The notes beneath the pieces are model-generated. The model saw nothing but the letters and a program-made list of their open reading frames with translations. It was not told the origin of the DNA and made no database searches. From Desulfosporosinus sp. HMP52 (GTDB lineage Bacteria; Bacillota; Desulfitobacteriia; Desulfitobacteriales; Desulfitobacteriaceae): a stretch of 64,000 nucleotides of DNA. This document shows, piece after piece, positions 26,082 through 35,444 of this stretch (position 1 is the first letter of the stretch; each line of letters opens with the position of its first letter). The position numbers and the translations under genes are program-made. Where the stretch lies: contig NZ_JMGA01000041.1 of assembly GCF_000765145.1 (NCBI RefSeq), positions 1 through 64,000 of the forward strand. Reading direction: 5' to 3'.

Positions 26082-27432
26082 AAAGATCAGGAGAATCAAA
26101 AGAGAAACATTAAGCAGTGAATATTATTTCAAATCTTTACTTGAGCAAGCATATGTTTTGGGGATGTTGTCAGAGACACAGCTTGAAAAAATACAATTTG
26201 ACTGCCTCTCACTTTTGGCCAAGCAAACTGAGAGGTATAATAGCGGGGGCAGCAGCTCGATCCGAGTAGAAGGAGCACAGAGTCTTCTTACCTCCATTAT
26301 GTTCACAATTGGCGTATGGTTAAAGACCTATCCTAACCCCGATGAAGCAGTGGCAGCAATACAAAAAGAAAGCATGTACGCTCTATATCAAGCCGGACGT
26401 GAGCGTATCGACGGACTGATAAAGTCAACAAAAGTTCTGCACTCTTCAATTATCGGTAATTTGCTGGAAACCGAAAATGTGTTTTACCGCTCCACTATTG
26501 TGGACGGCATAAAAGGCTTTTTCAAGCTATATTACCCTGAATTTGCCGCACAGGAAATTCATATCACGGCAGACTATCCAGTTCATCATATGATGGAACG
26601 GTTGGTTGGGATTGAGTTTATTCAGAAGTATTTAGAGTGCATCTACTACGAAAATCTATTTTGCGCGCAATTCTCTGCAGAGAATGTTCATCACCTGCTT
26701 TGTGGATACGATGAACATTATGAAGAGTTGCTCATTAATATTTATGAACCGTTGTTATCAGCGGCAATCGGATGCCTCCTTTCCGGCAAGGATGTCCACA
26801 GGCTGGAAATGGCACCTTCTTCTATCCAAATTCTAAATGATTTATTTCGTGGCAAAAGAAGAACCGAAATCGAGGAAATTCTCAGGGAAGCTGTAAGTCA
26901 ACTGAGCGGACAGATGGAACTGACTGAGCCCTTAAAAAGGTATCTAAGGGGCAGTCTGCCTCAAATTGCTGCGGTAATAGAAAACGCGGTCCTGCTGCAA
27001 ACACTGGATCGTGTGTTCATCCTCCCCAAATATCCGAAAAACAACAGGAAGCTCGCTTTTTCCTTTGGAGAGAAGATGGACGATGAAAAATATCGTAAGA
27101 TATTAGAAGAAATTAGGCAATGCCGTTATCTGACTGACCAGAAAGCCCTAATCAAGAGTGAAGTACACTCCCTTGCCGATTTAGAGGATATTCTACTGGA
27201 TGCGGAACTTCGCGAAGAAGAAATTCTCAGCATTTTTAGGGAGTTAAACCCTGCTGAAATTGCAGCGCTGGTTAAGAAACATCCGATGCCCTCTGCCTTA
27301 GATCAATATGAGCTAAGGGAAAGCCAAATTGTGCTAGGCGAGTGTTTACAAAAGTTCCTTGCTGCGCTTCCGGCGAAGGAGCGGGATTTGATAAAACAGG
27401 CAGCAGCTATGCTGGATAGTATAGAGATATAG
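26068..27432 (+). CDS. DUF6179-like protein of unknown function
   Basis: 454 residues from ATG 26068, which has GAGGAGGATGAG upstream. It is all-helical and soluble, with no signal peptide and no recognised enzyme motif. Recognisable stretches are LLEQAYVLGMLSETQLEKIQ near the start and LKRYLRGSLPQIAAVIENAV in the middle. It overlaps the preceding gene, so the products probably act together. Possible roles such as a sporulation or stress accessory complex are guesses; nothing in the sequence decides. Confidence 0.78.
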   Translation: MEDIEKIRRIKRETLSSEYYFKSLLEQAYVLGMLSETQLEKIQFDCLSLLAKQTERYNSGGSSSIRVEGAQSLLTSIMFTIGVWLKTYPNPDEAVAAIQKESMYALYQAGRERIDGLIKSTKVLHSSIIGNLLETENVFYRSTIVDGIKGFFKLYYPEFAAQEIHITADYPVHHMMERLVGIEFIQKYLECIYYENLFCAQFSAENVHHLLCGYDEHYEELLINIYEPLLSAAIGCLLSGKDVHRLEMAPSSIQILNDLFRGKRRTEIEEILREAVSQLSGQMELTEPLKRYLRGSLPQIAAVIENAVLLQTLDRVFILPKYPKNNRKLAFSFGEKMDDEKYRKILEEIRQCRYLTDQKALIKSEVHSLADLEDILLDAELREEEILSIFRELNPAEIAALVKKHPMPSALDQYELRESQIVLGECLQKFLAALPAKERDLIKQAAAMLDSIEI

Positions 27433-27686
27433 CATGAATATTTAATTATTATAGGACTCATTACATAAAAAAATGCCTGTCCGGTTCCTTTGGTATAACA
27501 GGAAAAACTATTCTGCAGTAAATGCGGATAATGCTGTGATTCCCTTACTCATTACTATACATAAATATGATTTGTATAGCGAAAGCTACACTATGAATTA
27601 AACAAGTGCTAATATCTGAGCAAGAGTCACCTTTCTTCAATATGTGAAGTATGAATTTTGCTTGAGAAATAAGGGAGTAATATTAT

Positions 27687-28898
27687 ATGAAGATACAGTA
27701 TGTCCAAGGAGAATGTATTTTTAGGAGAATTGGTCCATTGCCTAGGCAGTATGATTATTTAACGGAGAACATTGAGACCGATGTGATCATAGTCGGTGGA
27801 GGGGTAACCGGAGCGATATTAGGGTATTATTTCTCTAAACGGAAGATTAAGGCCGTCATATTAGAGAAATCAAGAATTGCTCATGGAAGTACTTGTATCT
27901 CTACGTCACTTCTGCAATATGAGCTTGATAGCAATGCGATGGCGTTAAAGTCATATACCTCGATCTCCAATATTTTAAGATCGTATGAGTTAGGAATTAA
28001 GGCATTAGATGAAATCGAAGAGTTTATCGCCGAAAATGGCAATACTTGTGACTTTAAGCGAGTCGATGGTTTGTACTATACAGCTAAAGATACAGAAACA
28101 AAGGAGATTGAGCAAGAGTATAAGCTGAGAAAGGAAAATGGATTTAAGGTAGAATTTATTGATAAGGAAACTAATCCGTTTTCCTTTGATGTTAAGGCTG
28201 GTCTATTAAGTAAAGGTGGAGGAGCCCAATTGAATCCCTATAAATTTACGCATGCTCTGTTAGAGGTGGGCTCTAGTATGGGGTTAAACGTGTATGAAAA
28301 CACAGAGGTTTTGGATGTGAGGTATAGCGAGCAGGGGGTCACAGCAGAAACGGTCTTTGGCCATAAAGTTAAAGGTAAACTGATAATTGTGGCGACTGGG
28401 TATAACACGCATCTTTTTACGAAAAGGGTCTTCGGAACTAAAACGACCGCCTTTAATGTTGCCACAAAACCAATCGATAATCTAGAGGATATTTACAAGG
28501 GAGTCATTGTTAGAGACAATGATGTTACTTATCATTACTTCAGAACAACGAGTGATAATAGAATCATCATTGGCGGAGAGGACACTAAATTTCTACCCGA
28601 TATATTAAATGAAGAATTATGCACCAAAAGTTATGATAAGTTAGAACAACGCCTGAAAAACCTATTTCCGAAGTTGAAGATTACAATCGAGTATCGATAC
28701 TGTGGGGCTTTTGCATCCACTGATGATAACCTGGGTTTCCTGGGGAAAGATCCTAAGAATGAAAGGTTATGGTACTGCTTAGGATACGGAGCCAATGGCA
28801 TTTTATTCTCCATATTAGGTGGAATGATGCTCAGCAATCTATATTTGGGAGAAGTGGATGAAGATCTAAAACTTTTCAAAGTAGATAGGTTTGAATGA
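27687..28898 (+). CDS. FAD-dependent oxidoreductase, DAO family
   Basis: 403 residues. The dinucleotide-binding motif is TDVIIVGGGVTGAILGYYFS (GxGxxG) at about residues 32-50, followed by the EK-type ribose-binding acid (KAVILEKSRIAHGSTCIS). A DAO core follows with QLNPYKFTHALLEVGSSMG and a C-terminal FAD motif near CLGYGANGILFSILGG. It resembles the oxidase/dehydrogenase half of gamma-glutamylputrescine oxidase-like proteins, without a Rieske domain. The substrate, probably an amine or amino acid, is unknown. It appears monocistronic, with AAGGGAGT before the ATG. Confidence 0.88.
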   Translation: MKIQYVQGECIFRRIGPLPRQYDYLTENIETDVIIVGGGVTGAILGYYFSKRKIKAVILEKSRIAHGSTCISTSLLQYELDSNAMALKSYTSISNILRSYELGIKALDEIEEFIAENGNTCDFKRVDGLYYTAKDTETKEIEQEYKLRKENGFKVEFIDKETNPFSFDVKAGLLSKGGGAQLNPYKFTHALLEVGSSMGLNVYENTEVLDVRYSEQGVTAETVFGHKVKGKLIIVATGYNTHLFTKRVFGTKTTAFNVATKPIDNLEDIYKGVIVRDNDVTYHYFRTTSDNRIIIGGEDTKFLPDILNEELCTKSYDKLEQRLKNLFPKLKITIEYRYCGAFASTDDNLGFLGKDPKNERLWYCLGYGANGILFSILGGMMLSNLYLGEVDEDLKLFKVDRFE

Positions 28899-29067
28899 TA
28901 CATGTGCCAGTAGTCGTTATGGTGGTAAGGAAGGTGCATTTGACAAAACTAGGGCAGCTTCTGAAAGTCGAAATTGCCCTGCTTGATTGAAAGCAGGCCT
29001 TGCTACCTGTTAGGTTTTGCTCCTTTATAAATAGGTAGGAATTTTTCGATACTCTGAGAAAATACAC

Positions 29068-29137
29068 GCTGGTGCAGCTCGATTGGAAGAGTAATTGGTT
29101 AGTTATCAGCTTGTGGGTTCGATTCCCATCACCACAA
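29068..29137 (+). other. tRNA-like sequence, probably a decayed tRNA
   Basis: A good T-arm (GTGGG-TTCGATT-CCCAT) follows a D-arm-like block (CAGCTCGATTGGAAGAG), and the acceptor 3' strand CACCACA pairs with five of seven bases of GCTGGTG. The anticodon arm is weak and the variable loop is too short, so a working tRNA is unlikely. It may mark an old integration site. It sits between two convergent genes. Confidence 0.45.
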
Positions 29138-29160
29138 GTATTTTGAATAGATGATGACGT

Positions 29161-31899
29161 TCAGGCGATCATTTGGCATTTTTCCTTTGCCTTATCTGGA
29201 ATAGGAAAAGTAATATAGAATGTTGTACCTCTTGAGCTGGAATTGACACAGATCTTAGCTCCATGTGCTTCGACAATTTTGTAGCATGTAGCTAGACCTA
29301 ACCCAGTCCCGGTATCTTTAGTAGTAAAGAAGGGGGTCCCGAGTTTTGGGTTATTTTCAGGTGGAATACCGCATCCTTCATCCTCAATTGCCAGTACCAC
29401 TTTATCATCCTGTAAATAACTTTCTATAGTCAGGCAACCTCTTTCTTCCATTGCTTCGAGCCCATTGCGGGTTAGATTGAGAATGAGTTGAGTGATTTCT
29501 TTGGCATTTAATTCTAGATCGAAAATCTCTCCCAGAGTGAAGCGGATTTGTTTATTTTGAGAAAACGCATCGGCTTCTAAAAGCGGATATAGCTGATCAA
29601 GAATGTCGTTAAGGTTTTGTTGTTTCAGTTCGCTTTTTTTGGTTTGAGCCAGGGAAAGGAATTCCGTAATTATGGAATTTGCACGATCAACTTCCGAAAT
29701 CATTAGGTCGAAGGTTGGCTTCAGAATTGCATAATCTGGTTTAACCCCAATCAATTGGAGATAGCCACGAATTGTTGTCAGTGGATTCCTTATTTCATGT
29801 CCAATACCTGCAGCCAATTGTCCAACAAGGTTAAGACGGTCGAGTCTGGCCATTTCATCTTGAGCCATCTTTCGGCTTGTAATATCTCGAAAATAACAGG
29901 TTAGGCCGGTTCCTATAGGATAAGCACTTACCTCTAACCATTTATTACCTAAGGCTTCCGAAAGAATTTCAAAAGTGACCGACCTCTTTTCGCACATTAC
30001 TTCATTAAACCGCTGAAGGGTTGTGTCATTAGCCTCAAAAACTTCAGTCAATTTCATGCCTACCAATTCTTCACGTGATTTTTCCATCACCTTTTCTCCT
30101 GCGCGATTTACATAAGTGAACAGCCAGTTGCTATCAATGGCAAAGAAACAATCTGTCATACTTTCAAGAATGTAGGTCATTTCTTCTTGAGATGTAACCA
30201 ATTTTTCCTGTACTAGTTTTTGTTTGGTAATATCTCGATAATAAACGGTCAACCCAAATTTGGAAGGATAAGCAGTGACTTCATACCATGTGTCTTTATG
30301 TAAAAAGCTAAGGTATTCGAATGTTATGGGTAGGCAATCATTGATCGACTTTTGATAATTAAGTTCGAGCAGAGTTCCTCTAGCTTGGGGGATTGTTTCC
30401 CATAAAACTTCACCTAAGAGCTCTTCTCGTGTTTTGAGGAACAACTCTGAGGCTTTTTTATTGATATAGGTAAAGCGCCATTGATCGTCTAATACGTAAA
30501 ATACGTCCGGCATACTATTGATAATGTCTGCTATTAGTTGGTTACTTCGAGAAAGCTCCGCCTCTAATGTCAAATATTTTGACAGTTGATCAAGTCTTTC
30601 TGTTTGCAGTCGTTTCATTTCAGTAATATCATTATAAGCAAACATAATACATTCTTGATCGTCGATTTTTATCTTTTCAGCAGAAAGAATTACCGTACCT
30701 ATCAAACCGAATTTTGTTACTAATGAACACTCAACATTTTGTATAGACCCTTGTATATCGAGGATTTCCATGATTCGCACAAATTCACTCTCAGGCAAGC
30801 CCAACTCGATGGGTGTTTTACCGATTACATCTTCACGGTTGAAATTTCTTTCTTCAAGGAAACGATCGTTAACATCTATATATCGAAAATCAGACATCTG
30901 GACTATAGCCATCATATGAGGACCTAACTGAAATGCTTTGGCAAATCTATTGGTTGCACCTCTGAGATCTTCTTGTTCTCTCACCCGATCAGTAATCTCG
31001 TTAAGGATAGCTGCACAGGCAAATTCCCCACAGGGCAGCTGAAAACTACACAAGTCAGCGACATAGTGTCTCTGATCATCTGTACAGATTTTTAGATGCT
31101 CCTGTTTTGTGGCATTCAAGAAGGTTCTTTTGCAATCCGGTGATTGAACAAAGGTTTCTGCAATTTGGGAAGTTTGATGTTGCATTTTTAGATTTTTACT
31201 TTGCAGAATTGGCCCATGGTTATCGAAAACCATTAAGTTAATTGGACTAACGTTAACAATTGCATTTAGGATTGAGGCTTTGCCAAAGAACTCGGAAATC
31301 AAGAAGTAGAAGTTAAATAATATGGTTGTGGCAATTGGATTGATGATTAAAACTGGGACAGTAATGACACTAAGAACAACTGTCCTATTATCCCCCCACG
31401 GGGGAGTAAAGGCAACAATAAATAAAGAGATACATGACATAACCATTCCGATGACATACCAAAATAGAAGTTTTTTGCCATTTTGACTACTCTTCACCTG
31501 GTTTCTTAAGATACTTCCAAAACAAGCAAAAATAACAATACTGAAGACGCCTCCCATGGAGCCGTTTCCACCTACAAAATATCGATAAAGCCCACCTATG
31601 AAAGCTGCAATTATAGCAGTGATTGGACCACCAATAAATCCTGCCATCGTCATAGTGATATTTCGGAAGTCATAAAAGTGATCTTGGACAACTTCAATTC
31701 TGCCCTTAATAACAAAGATAGTTATTAGTCCGAATAGAATACCTAACAAAAAACGAGAGTATTTGCTTTTAAGAGATAAGTTAAACCAGATCAGAATACC
31801 ACATAATAACATCACATCGAGTACATTGGATGCAAGGTCGTAATACAAAATAACTACCTCCGTTATGTCAAAATGATTTCCAATAATTAGATTGTACAT
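29161..31899 (-). CDS. Membrane PAS sensor histidine kinase (LytS-type N-terminus)
   Basis: About 912 residues. The N-terminal region of about 200 residues has six or so helices of 5TM-LYT type (TMAGFIGGPITAIIAAFIGG, RYFVGGNGSMGGVFSIVIFA). At least three PAS domains follow (about 330-450, 470-590, 600-715), each preceding a kinase-linked helix. The HisKA domain has AAGIGHEIRNPLTTIRGYLQ and the ATPase domain has N-box LILNLTRNGLEAM, G1 IEDEGCGIPP and G2 TGTGLGLATCYKIVE. This is the architecture of orphan sporulation-type kinases that feed Spo0A; no response regulator is adjacent. I prefer ATG 31899 (AGGA at proper distance) to the GTG at 31965, which has none. Confidence 0.92.
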   Translation of the reverse strand: MYNLIIGNHFDITEVVILYYDLASNVLDVMLLCGILIWFNLSLKSKYSRFLLGILFGLITIFVIKGRIEVVQDHFYDFRNITMTMAGFIGGPITAIIAAFIGGLYRYFVGGNGSMGGVFSIVIFACFGSILRNQVKSSQNGKKLLFWYVIGMVMSCISLFIVAFTPPWGDNRTVVLSVITVPVLIINPIATTILFNFYFLISEFFGKASILNAIVNVSPINLMVFDNHGPILQSKNLKMQHQTSQIAETFVQSPDCKRTFLNATKQEHLKICTDDQRHYVADLCSFQLPCGEFACAAILNEITDRVREQEDLRGATNRFAKAFQLGPHMMAIVQMSDFRYIDVNDRFLEERNFNREDVIGKTPIELGLPESEFVRIMEILDIQGSIQNVECSLVTKFGLIGTVILSAEKIKIDDQECIMFAYNDITEMKRLQTERLDQLSKYLTLEAELSRSNQLIADIINSMPDVFYVLDDQWRFTYINKKASELFLKTREELLGEVLWETIPQARGTLLELNYQKSINDCLPITFEYLSFLHKDTWYEVTAYPSKFGLTVYYRDITKQKLVQEKLVTSQEEMTYILESMTDCFFAIDSNWLFTYVNRAGEKVMEKSREELVGMKLTEVFEANDTTLQRFNEVMCEKRSVTFEILSEALGNKWLEVSAYPIGTGLTCYFRDITSRKMAQDEMARLDRLNLVGQLAAGIGHEIRNPLTTIRGYLQLIGVKPDYAILKPTFDLMISEVDRANSIITEFLSLAQTKKSELKQQNLNDILDQLYPLLEADAFSQNKQIRFTLGEIFDLELNAKEITQLILNLTRNGLEAMEERGCLTIESYLQDDKVVLAIEDEGCGIPPENNPKLGTPFFTTKDTGTGLGLATCYKIVEAHGAKICVNSSSRGTTFYITFPIPDKAKEKCQMIA

Positions 31900-32110
31900 C
31901 CAATGTTCCTGAAAATTTGTCGCTTTTATTTGTCGGATAGGAGCTATAATTGGAATATTAATCACTTCTGTATATAATAATTCAATATGTGTTGTTATAT
32001 CATAATATTATGGTAAAATTAGCCTATAAGAATTAAAACTGGCCGACAGATTAGCAAAGACCTTCTTCTGAAATTGGTAGAATATTCAAAAGTCAAAAGG
32101 AGGTATAGAA

Positions 32111-32538
32111 ATGGATTTTGGAGATTGCATTAGATTTATCACCGAGAGTCAAGCAACGTGTACCTTGTGTACTAACGATGGAGGTCAACCTAGGGGTAGG
32201 GGAATGGTTCCATTGTGGGTAAAAGAGGATGGAATCTATTTTACAACTGCCAGTTCTAAGAATTTATACTCTCAATTGCTAGCTAATTCTAATGTGGAAC
32301 TTTGTTTTGTAACATTACAACCTGTGAAGCATTTACGGATAACAGGCCGTGTAGAGTTTGTTGAGGATATTGTTTTAAAGACTAATGCTTTAGACGAAAG
32401 ACTTTTCTAAAAGCCCTCGGTATAAATACTGCAGATGATCCTAACTTTATTCTTTTCCGGGTGGGCAACGGGGAGGCTCATTTTTGGACATGGGAAGACA
32501 ATCTTAAGGAAGCAGACATACCCAGGATTAGATTCTAG
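32111..32538 (+). pseudogene. Pyridoxamine 5'-phosphate oxidase-like gene with a frameshift
   Basis: The first frame (AAAAGGAGG ribosome site) gives 99 residues: FITESQATCTLCTNDGGQPR, ASSKNLYSQLLANSNVELCF, ending NALDERLF. After a one-base loss near 32400 the reading continues FLKALGINTADDPNFILFR then VGNGEAHFWTWEDNLKEAD and stops at 32538. Together they make a normal-length PPOX/flavin-binding split-barrel protein. It is either a recent frameshift mutation or a sequencing error. Confidence 0.85.
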
Positions 32539-32585
32539 CTTTAGTTTTTTTCGTAAGAACCGGTATTGTACAAACCTTTTAAGAC

Positions 32586-32618
32586 AAATTGAGCATCGTT
32601 TTTAACGGTGCTCAATTT
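32586..32618. terminator. Strong hairpin terminator
   Basis: AAATTGAGCA pairs with TGCTCAATTT across a 13-nt loop. It lies after the PPOX-like gene and before the convergent MATE remnant. Confidence 0.75.
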
Positions 32619-32650
32619 GTATTCTTCTTTTGCATCCTTTCGCAGATAAA

Positions 32651-32673
32651 TGCACCCCTTGGGAAGGGGTGCA
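32651..32673. terminator. 10-bp hairpin at the end of the MATE remnant
   Basis: TGCACCCCTT pairs with AAGGGGTGCA around GGG. It could end minus-strand transcription from the methyltransferase locus, though the T-tract is poor. Confidence 0.45.
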
Positions 32674-32689
32674 AACTTTCAGAGGGGAG

Positions 32690-32883
32690 AGCGAATAGCA
32701 TCATCATAAACGGTAAACTCAATCCTATTCCTGCCATGGCAAGACCACCAATTCTGACGACAAATATTCTGTCCACCAAATTTATCAGGAATTTATAATC
32801 ATCCCGCCAATAGCGGGAAGTGAAAATTCGAGTAAAAGTTTACTGACTGGCATAGTACTGAGCGTATCCTTATTAGTTTCCAT
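32690..32883 (-). pseudogene. 5' fragment of a MATE efflux gene, frameshifted
   Basis: ATG 32883 with AAGGAGGGG upstream opens METNKDTLSTMPVSKLLLEF then SLPAIGGMIINS and stops. A shifted frame continues INLVDRIFVVRIGGLAMAGI then GLSLPFMMMLFALP, the standard MATE beginning, then homology ends. It starts three bases after the methyltransferase stop, so the original operon was methyltransferase-MATE under the Rrf2 regulator. Confidence 0.85.
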
Positions 32884-32886
32884 AAT

Positions 32887-33489
32887 TTACCCCTCCTTCT
32901 TAACAGCTAAAACAGTATATATAGCATCATTAATTTTAGTCTTCTTCACAATTTCAAAGCCAATTAAGGACAATACTTCTTCGAGTTCCTCTGAGCCAAT
33001 ACGAATGGACATTGGAGGCCCTTCGATTATCAAGTCGTCCTTTTCATACTCCAGACATAACAAGTGTCCTCCTGCTTTTAGTACCTCAAATATATTTGTG
33101 AGTGCTTTTGTCAGTGAACTTACTTCGTGGAGTATTAAGGATGCCATAACAAAATCAACACTGTTATTTTGAATGCTTAAGTTTTCGATATAATCTTGAA
33201 TCAGTTCAATATTAGTAAGTCCTTTTTCCTTAGCCTTATCTTCTATGACGCTGAGCATACGTCTATCAGGATCCATAGCGTACACTTTGCTAGATGTGTT
33301 TTCTGCCATAGGAATTGTAAAAAAACCTGAGCCGGCACCGACATCGAGTAAAGTATGATTTTTTTGAATTGGCATTTGGCTAATAAGTGCTTCGGGTGGT
33401 ATGAGACGCTCCCTTTGTCTACTATCTAAAAAGGCAATTTTGTTTAAAAATTTTTGATCCAGTTGGTTGTGATGATGCATGTGATTCAT
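32887..33489 (-). CDS. Class I SAM-dependent methyltransferase
   Basis: 200 residues. Motif I is LLDVGAGSGFFTIPMAE and motif II acid is VYAMDPDRRMLSVIEDKA, followed by VDFVMASLILHEV and LKAGGHLLCLEYE. The N-terminus is His-rich (MNHMHHHNQLD), which could bind a metal ion. The Methyltransf_11/UbiE-like type does not reveal the substrate. An operator-like site shared with the Rrf2 gene lies in front of it, and a decayed MATE pump follows. Confidence 0.9.
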   Translation of the reverse strand: MNHMHHHNQLDQKFLNKIAFLDSRQRERLIPPEALISQMPIQKNHTLLDVGAGSGFFTIPMAENTSSKVYAMDPDRRMLSVIEDKAKEKGLTNIELIQDYIENLSIQNNSVDFVMASLILHEVSSLTKALTNIFEVLKAGGHLLCLEYEKDDLIIEGPPMSIRIGSEELEEVLSLIGFEIVKKTKINDAIYTVLAVKKEG

Positions 33490-33514
33490 AATAATACCTC
33501 CTATAAAATATAAT

Positions 33515-33533
33515 AAAGACTGTAATTATCTAT
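33515..33533 (-). promoter_or_regulatory. Candidate Rrf2-type operator (methyltransferase gene)
   Basis: AAAGAC-TGTAATT-ATCTAT resembles the more perfect site AAAGAC-TGTATTT-GTCTTT in front of the Rrf2 gene at 33990-34008, sharing the block TAAAGACTGTA. It lies in the 5' region of the methyltransferase gene. Confidence 0.6.
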
Positions 33534-33585
33534 AATTATGGCAAAAAATGAGCAGTTGCAACTGCTTCTATTTCTAACTCATTTT

Positions 33586-33966
33586 TTACACAATGTTATA
33601 AATGCGTTTTTCTTTAAGGTGGTTCACCATTTTCTCTTCGGCGTCTCTCATAACCTTTTCTATGTGACAAGCGCGATTCTCGTCCATTTCACAAGTGAAG
33701 AGAGCTCCGCTGCCTTCAATGGCTTGAATGACGTCATAAAAGCTTATTTCAGTCTTAGGTTTCCTAAGACTATAACCTCCATTTACTCCAGGTGTAGACT
33801 GAATAAGGTCAGCCTTGACTAATTGAGTTAGTATCTTGGACAGGTAGGTAGGGGATATATCCATGTGACTAGCTAAAGGCTGAAGGCTTAAATTGTCTTT
33901 TCCTTCTTGCTTAACGAAATAGGCCATTATATGCAAAGCATAATTCGTTGCTTTCGTATACTTCAT
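33586..33966 (-). CDS. Rrf2-family transcriptional regulator
   Basis: 126 residues: MKYTKATNYALHIMAYFVKQ, PLASHMDISPTYLSKILTQL, VKADLIQSTPGVNGGYSLRK and an IQAIEG core. Only two Cys residues (FTCEMDENRACHIE) remain in the loop that holds three Cys in iron-sulfur members, so it may bind a different ligand or cofactor. It lies upstream of, and in the same direction as, the methyltransferase gene, and matching operators precede both genes. Local autoregulation with a small regulon is inferred. Confidence 0.93.
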   Translation of the reverse strand: MKYTKATNYALHIMAYFVKQEGKDNLSLQPLASHMDISPTYLSKILTQLVKADLIQSTPGVNGGYSLRKPKTEISFYDVIQAIEGSGALFTCEMDENRACHIEKVMRDAEEKMVNHLKEKRIYNIV

Positions 33967-33989
33967 AGTAGACCCTCCTTAAAGATATT

Positions 33990-34008
33990 AAAGACTGTAT
34001 TTGTCTTT
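33990..34008 (-). promoter_or_regulatory. Candidate Rrf2 operator (own gene)
   Basis: AAAGAC-TGTATTT-GTCTTT is a perfect 6-bp inverted repeat with a 7-bp spacer, 24 bp in front of the rrf2 start codon. Confidence 0.65.
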
Positions 34009-34178
34009 TATTATAAAGGATGAATTTTGCTGTGTCAATAACATTTAAGCGTTAATGAGTTATCTGGTTAGTGGTTGCTGTTATATATGTAATGTATCGC
34101 AATCTGTTAAATAAGTGAATGCTAGAATTGAACCGTTTTAGGGAGAATAGCCTGTGAGTCTTGATTAAGGACGACGAA

Positions 34179-35051
34179 CTAATCTATGTCAACTATAATT
34201 GAAGATAAATTTAATGCTTTTCCGCCGACTTTGACTCCTTTGATTTCCGTCCCATCAACTGCCAGGGAAACCAGTATTTCCGACGGTTTTTTCATAGAAT
34301 AACCCTGTTCAATGATAAGATGTGAAGCTTGATTAAAATCGAGCTTGCAGTATTTATAAAGGTAACAGCCAAGAGCGCCGTTTGATGTACCTGTAGCGGA
34401 TTCTTCCGGGATATGAAACAAGGGGGCAAAGTTTCTGCAACTGGCGGTGGAGTTGTTGATTGATTCAAGTGTGAATACATGATAACCGACTGCATTGTAC
34501 TTTCTGCTGATTTCTCTGATTTTTTCATAATCCGGGTTTATGGTGTGTAAAATATCCAAGCTTTTTATGGGCACTATGATATCCCTCAAACCTGTGGATA
34601 CTATTTGAACCGGTAGATCTTCATGGATGCTGGTTGTTTCAATGTATAATGAATCGGCGATTTCGCTCTTTTCAACGGTTTCAAAAAAAGAGGGGAGCGG
34701 CTGACTCATCATAATTGACAAGTCTTTCGTTATTTCAACTCCCAAAATTCCTGCTTTGGTTTCCTGCAGATAGCTGCCCGGCTTTAGATAGCCTAGAGTT
34801 GCCAGAGTATAGAAGGTTCCTATTGTAGCATGTCCGCATAGATCGACTTCTTCCCCCGGGGCAAAGAATCTTACCCTGAAATCTGCCAGATTTGATTTCA
34901 GAACAAATGCTGTCTCACTGAATCCGAGAATGGCAGCTATTTTTTGCATTTGTACATCTGACAGAAAATCAGCATTTGGAACTACTCCTGCCGCGTTACC
35001 TCCTTCGGTGGTTTTGGCAAATGAATTAATTGCATACGCGTTCACTTTCAT
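34179..35051 (-). CDS. PhzF-family isomerase-like protein
   Basis: 290 residues from ATG 35051, which has GAGAGGAAC upstream. PhzF/DapF-like fold: an N-terminal SFAKTTEGGNAAGVV followed by FSETAFVLKSNLADFRVRFF with the catalytic-type Glu, then the signature EVDLCGHATIG. The C-terminal half has EESATGTSNGALGCYLYKY, equivalent to the second signature. It may catalyse an isomerisation; the substrate is unknown. No phenazine genes are present. Confidence 0.93.
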   Translation of the reverse strand: MKVNAYAINSFAKTTEGGNAAGVVPNADFLSDVQMQKIAAILGFSETAFVLKSNLADFRVRFFAPGEEVDLCGHATIGTFYTLATLGYLKPGSYLQETKAGILGVEITKDLSIMMSQPLPSFFETVEKSEIADSLYIETTSIHEDLPVQIVSTGLRDIIVPIKSLDILHTINPDYEKIREISRKYNAVGYHVFTLESINNSTASCRNFAPLFHIPEESATGTSNGALGCYLYKYCKLDFNQASHLIIEQGYSMKKPSEILVSLAVDGTEIKGVKVGGKALNLSSIIVDID

Positions 35052-35393
35052 AGTTGTTCCTCTCAATCAATCTTTATAATCAGAAAATTGGAATGGAAAA
35101 GTTAAGATCAACATTGATATTTCTAACTAAGTCGGAGATAATTTTTACAAAACAATAAAACGAACAATTAATCGATTTTAAAGCCATTTTATATAGAAGG
35201 GGAAATATTTCTGCTATTGATGAAATTAATAGTATGAATTCAAGGATACTCTATCACATACAACCTATTAAATAAACTTAAACAGCAGGGGTTGAGTGAG
35301 AGAATGTTACAAAAGTCACTTACTATTGAGAACATATCCAGAAAGAAAAATATGCACTCACCATTTGGATTTTGCATCCCCTAAAAGCAAATA
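35052..35393. other. Intergenic stretch without a recognisable gene
   Basis: AT-rich spacer. I saw no convincing coding frame, repeat or RNA beyond the terminator at its right end. Confidence 0.5.
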
Positions 35394-35417
35394 ACGAGGG
35401 GGCTAGCCCCCCCTCGT
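35394..35417 (-). terminator. Terminator of the PpiC gene
   Basis: ACGAGGGGG pairs with CCCCCTCGT around a short loop. On the minus strand it is followed by TATTTGCTTTT. Confidence 0.75.
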
Positions 35418-35444
35418 AGTCGATAGAATGAAGGTTGTACAATT

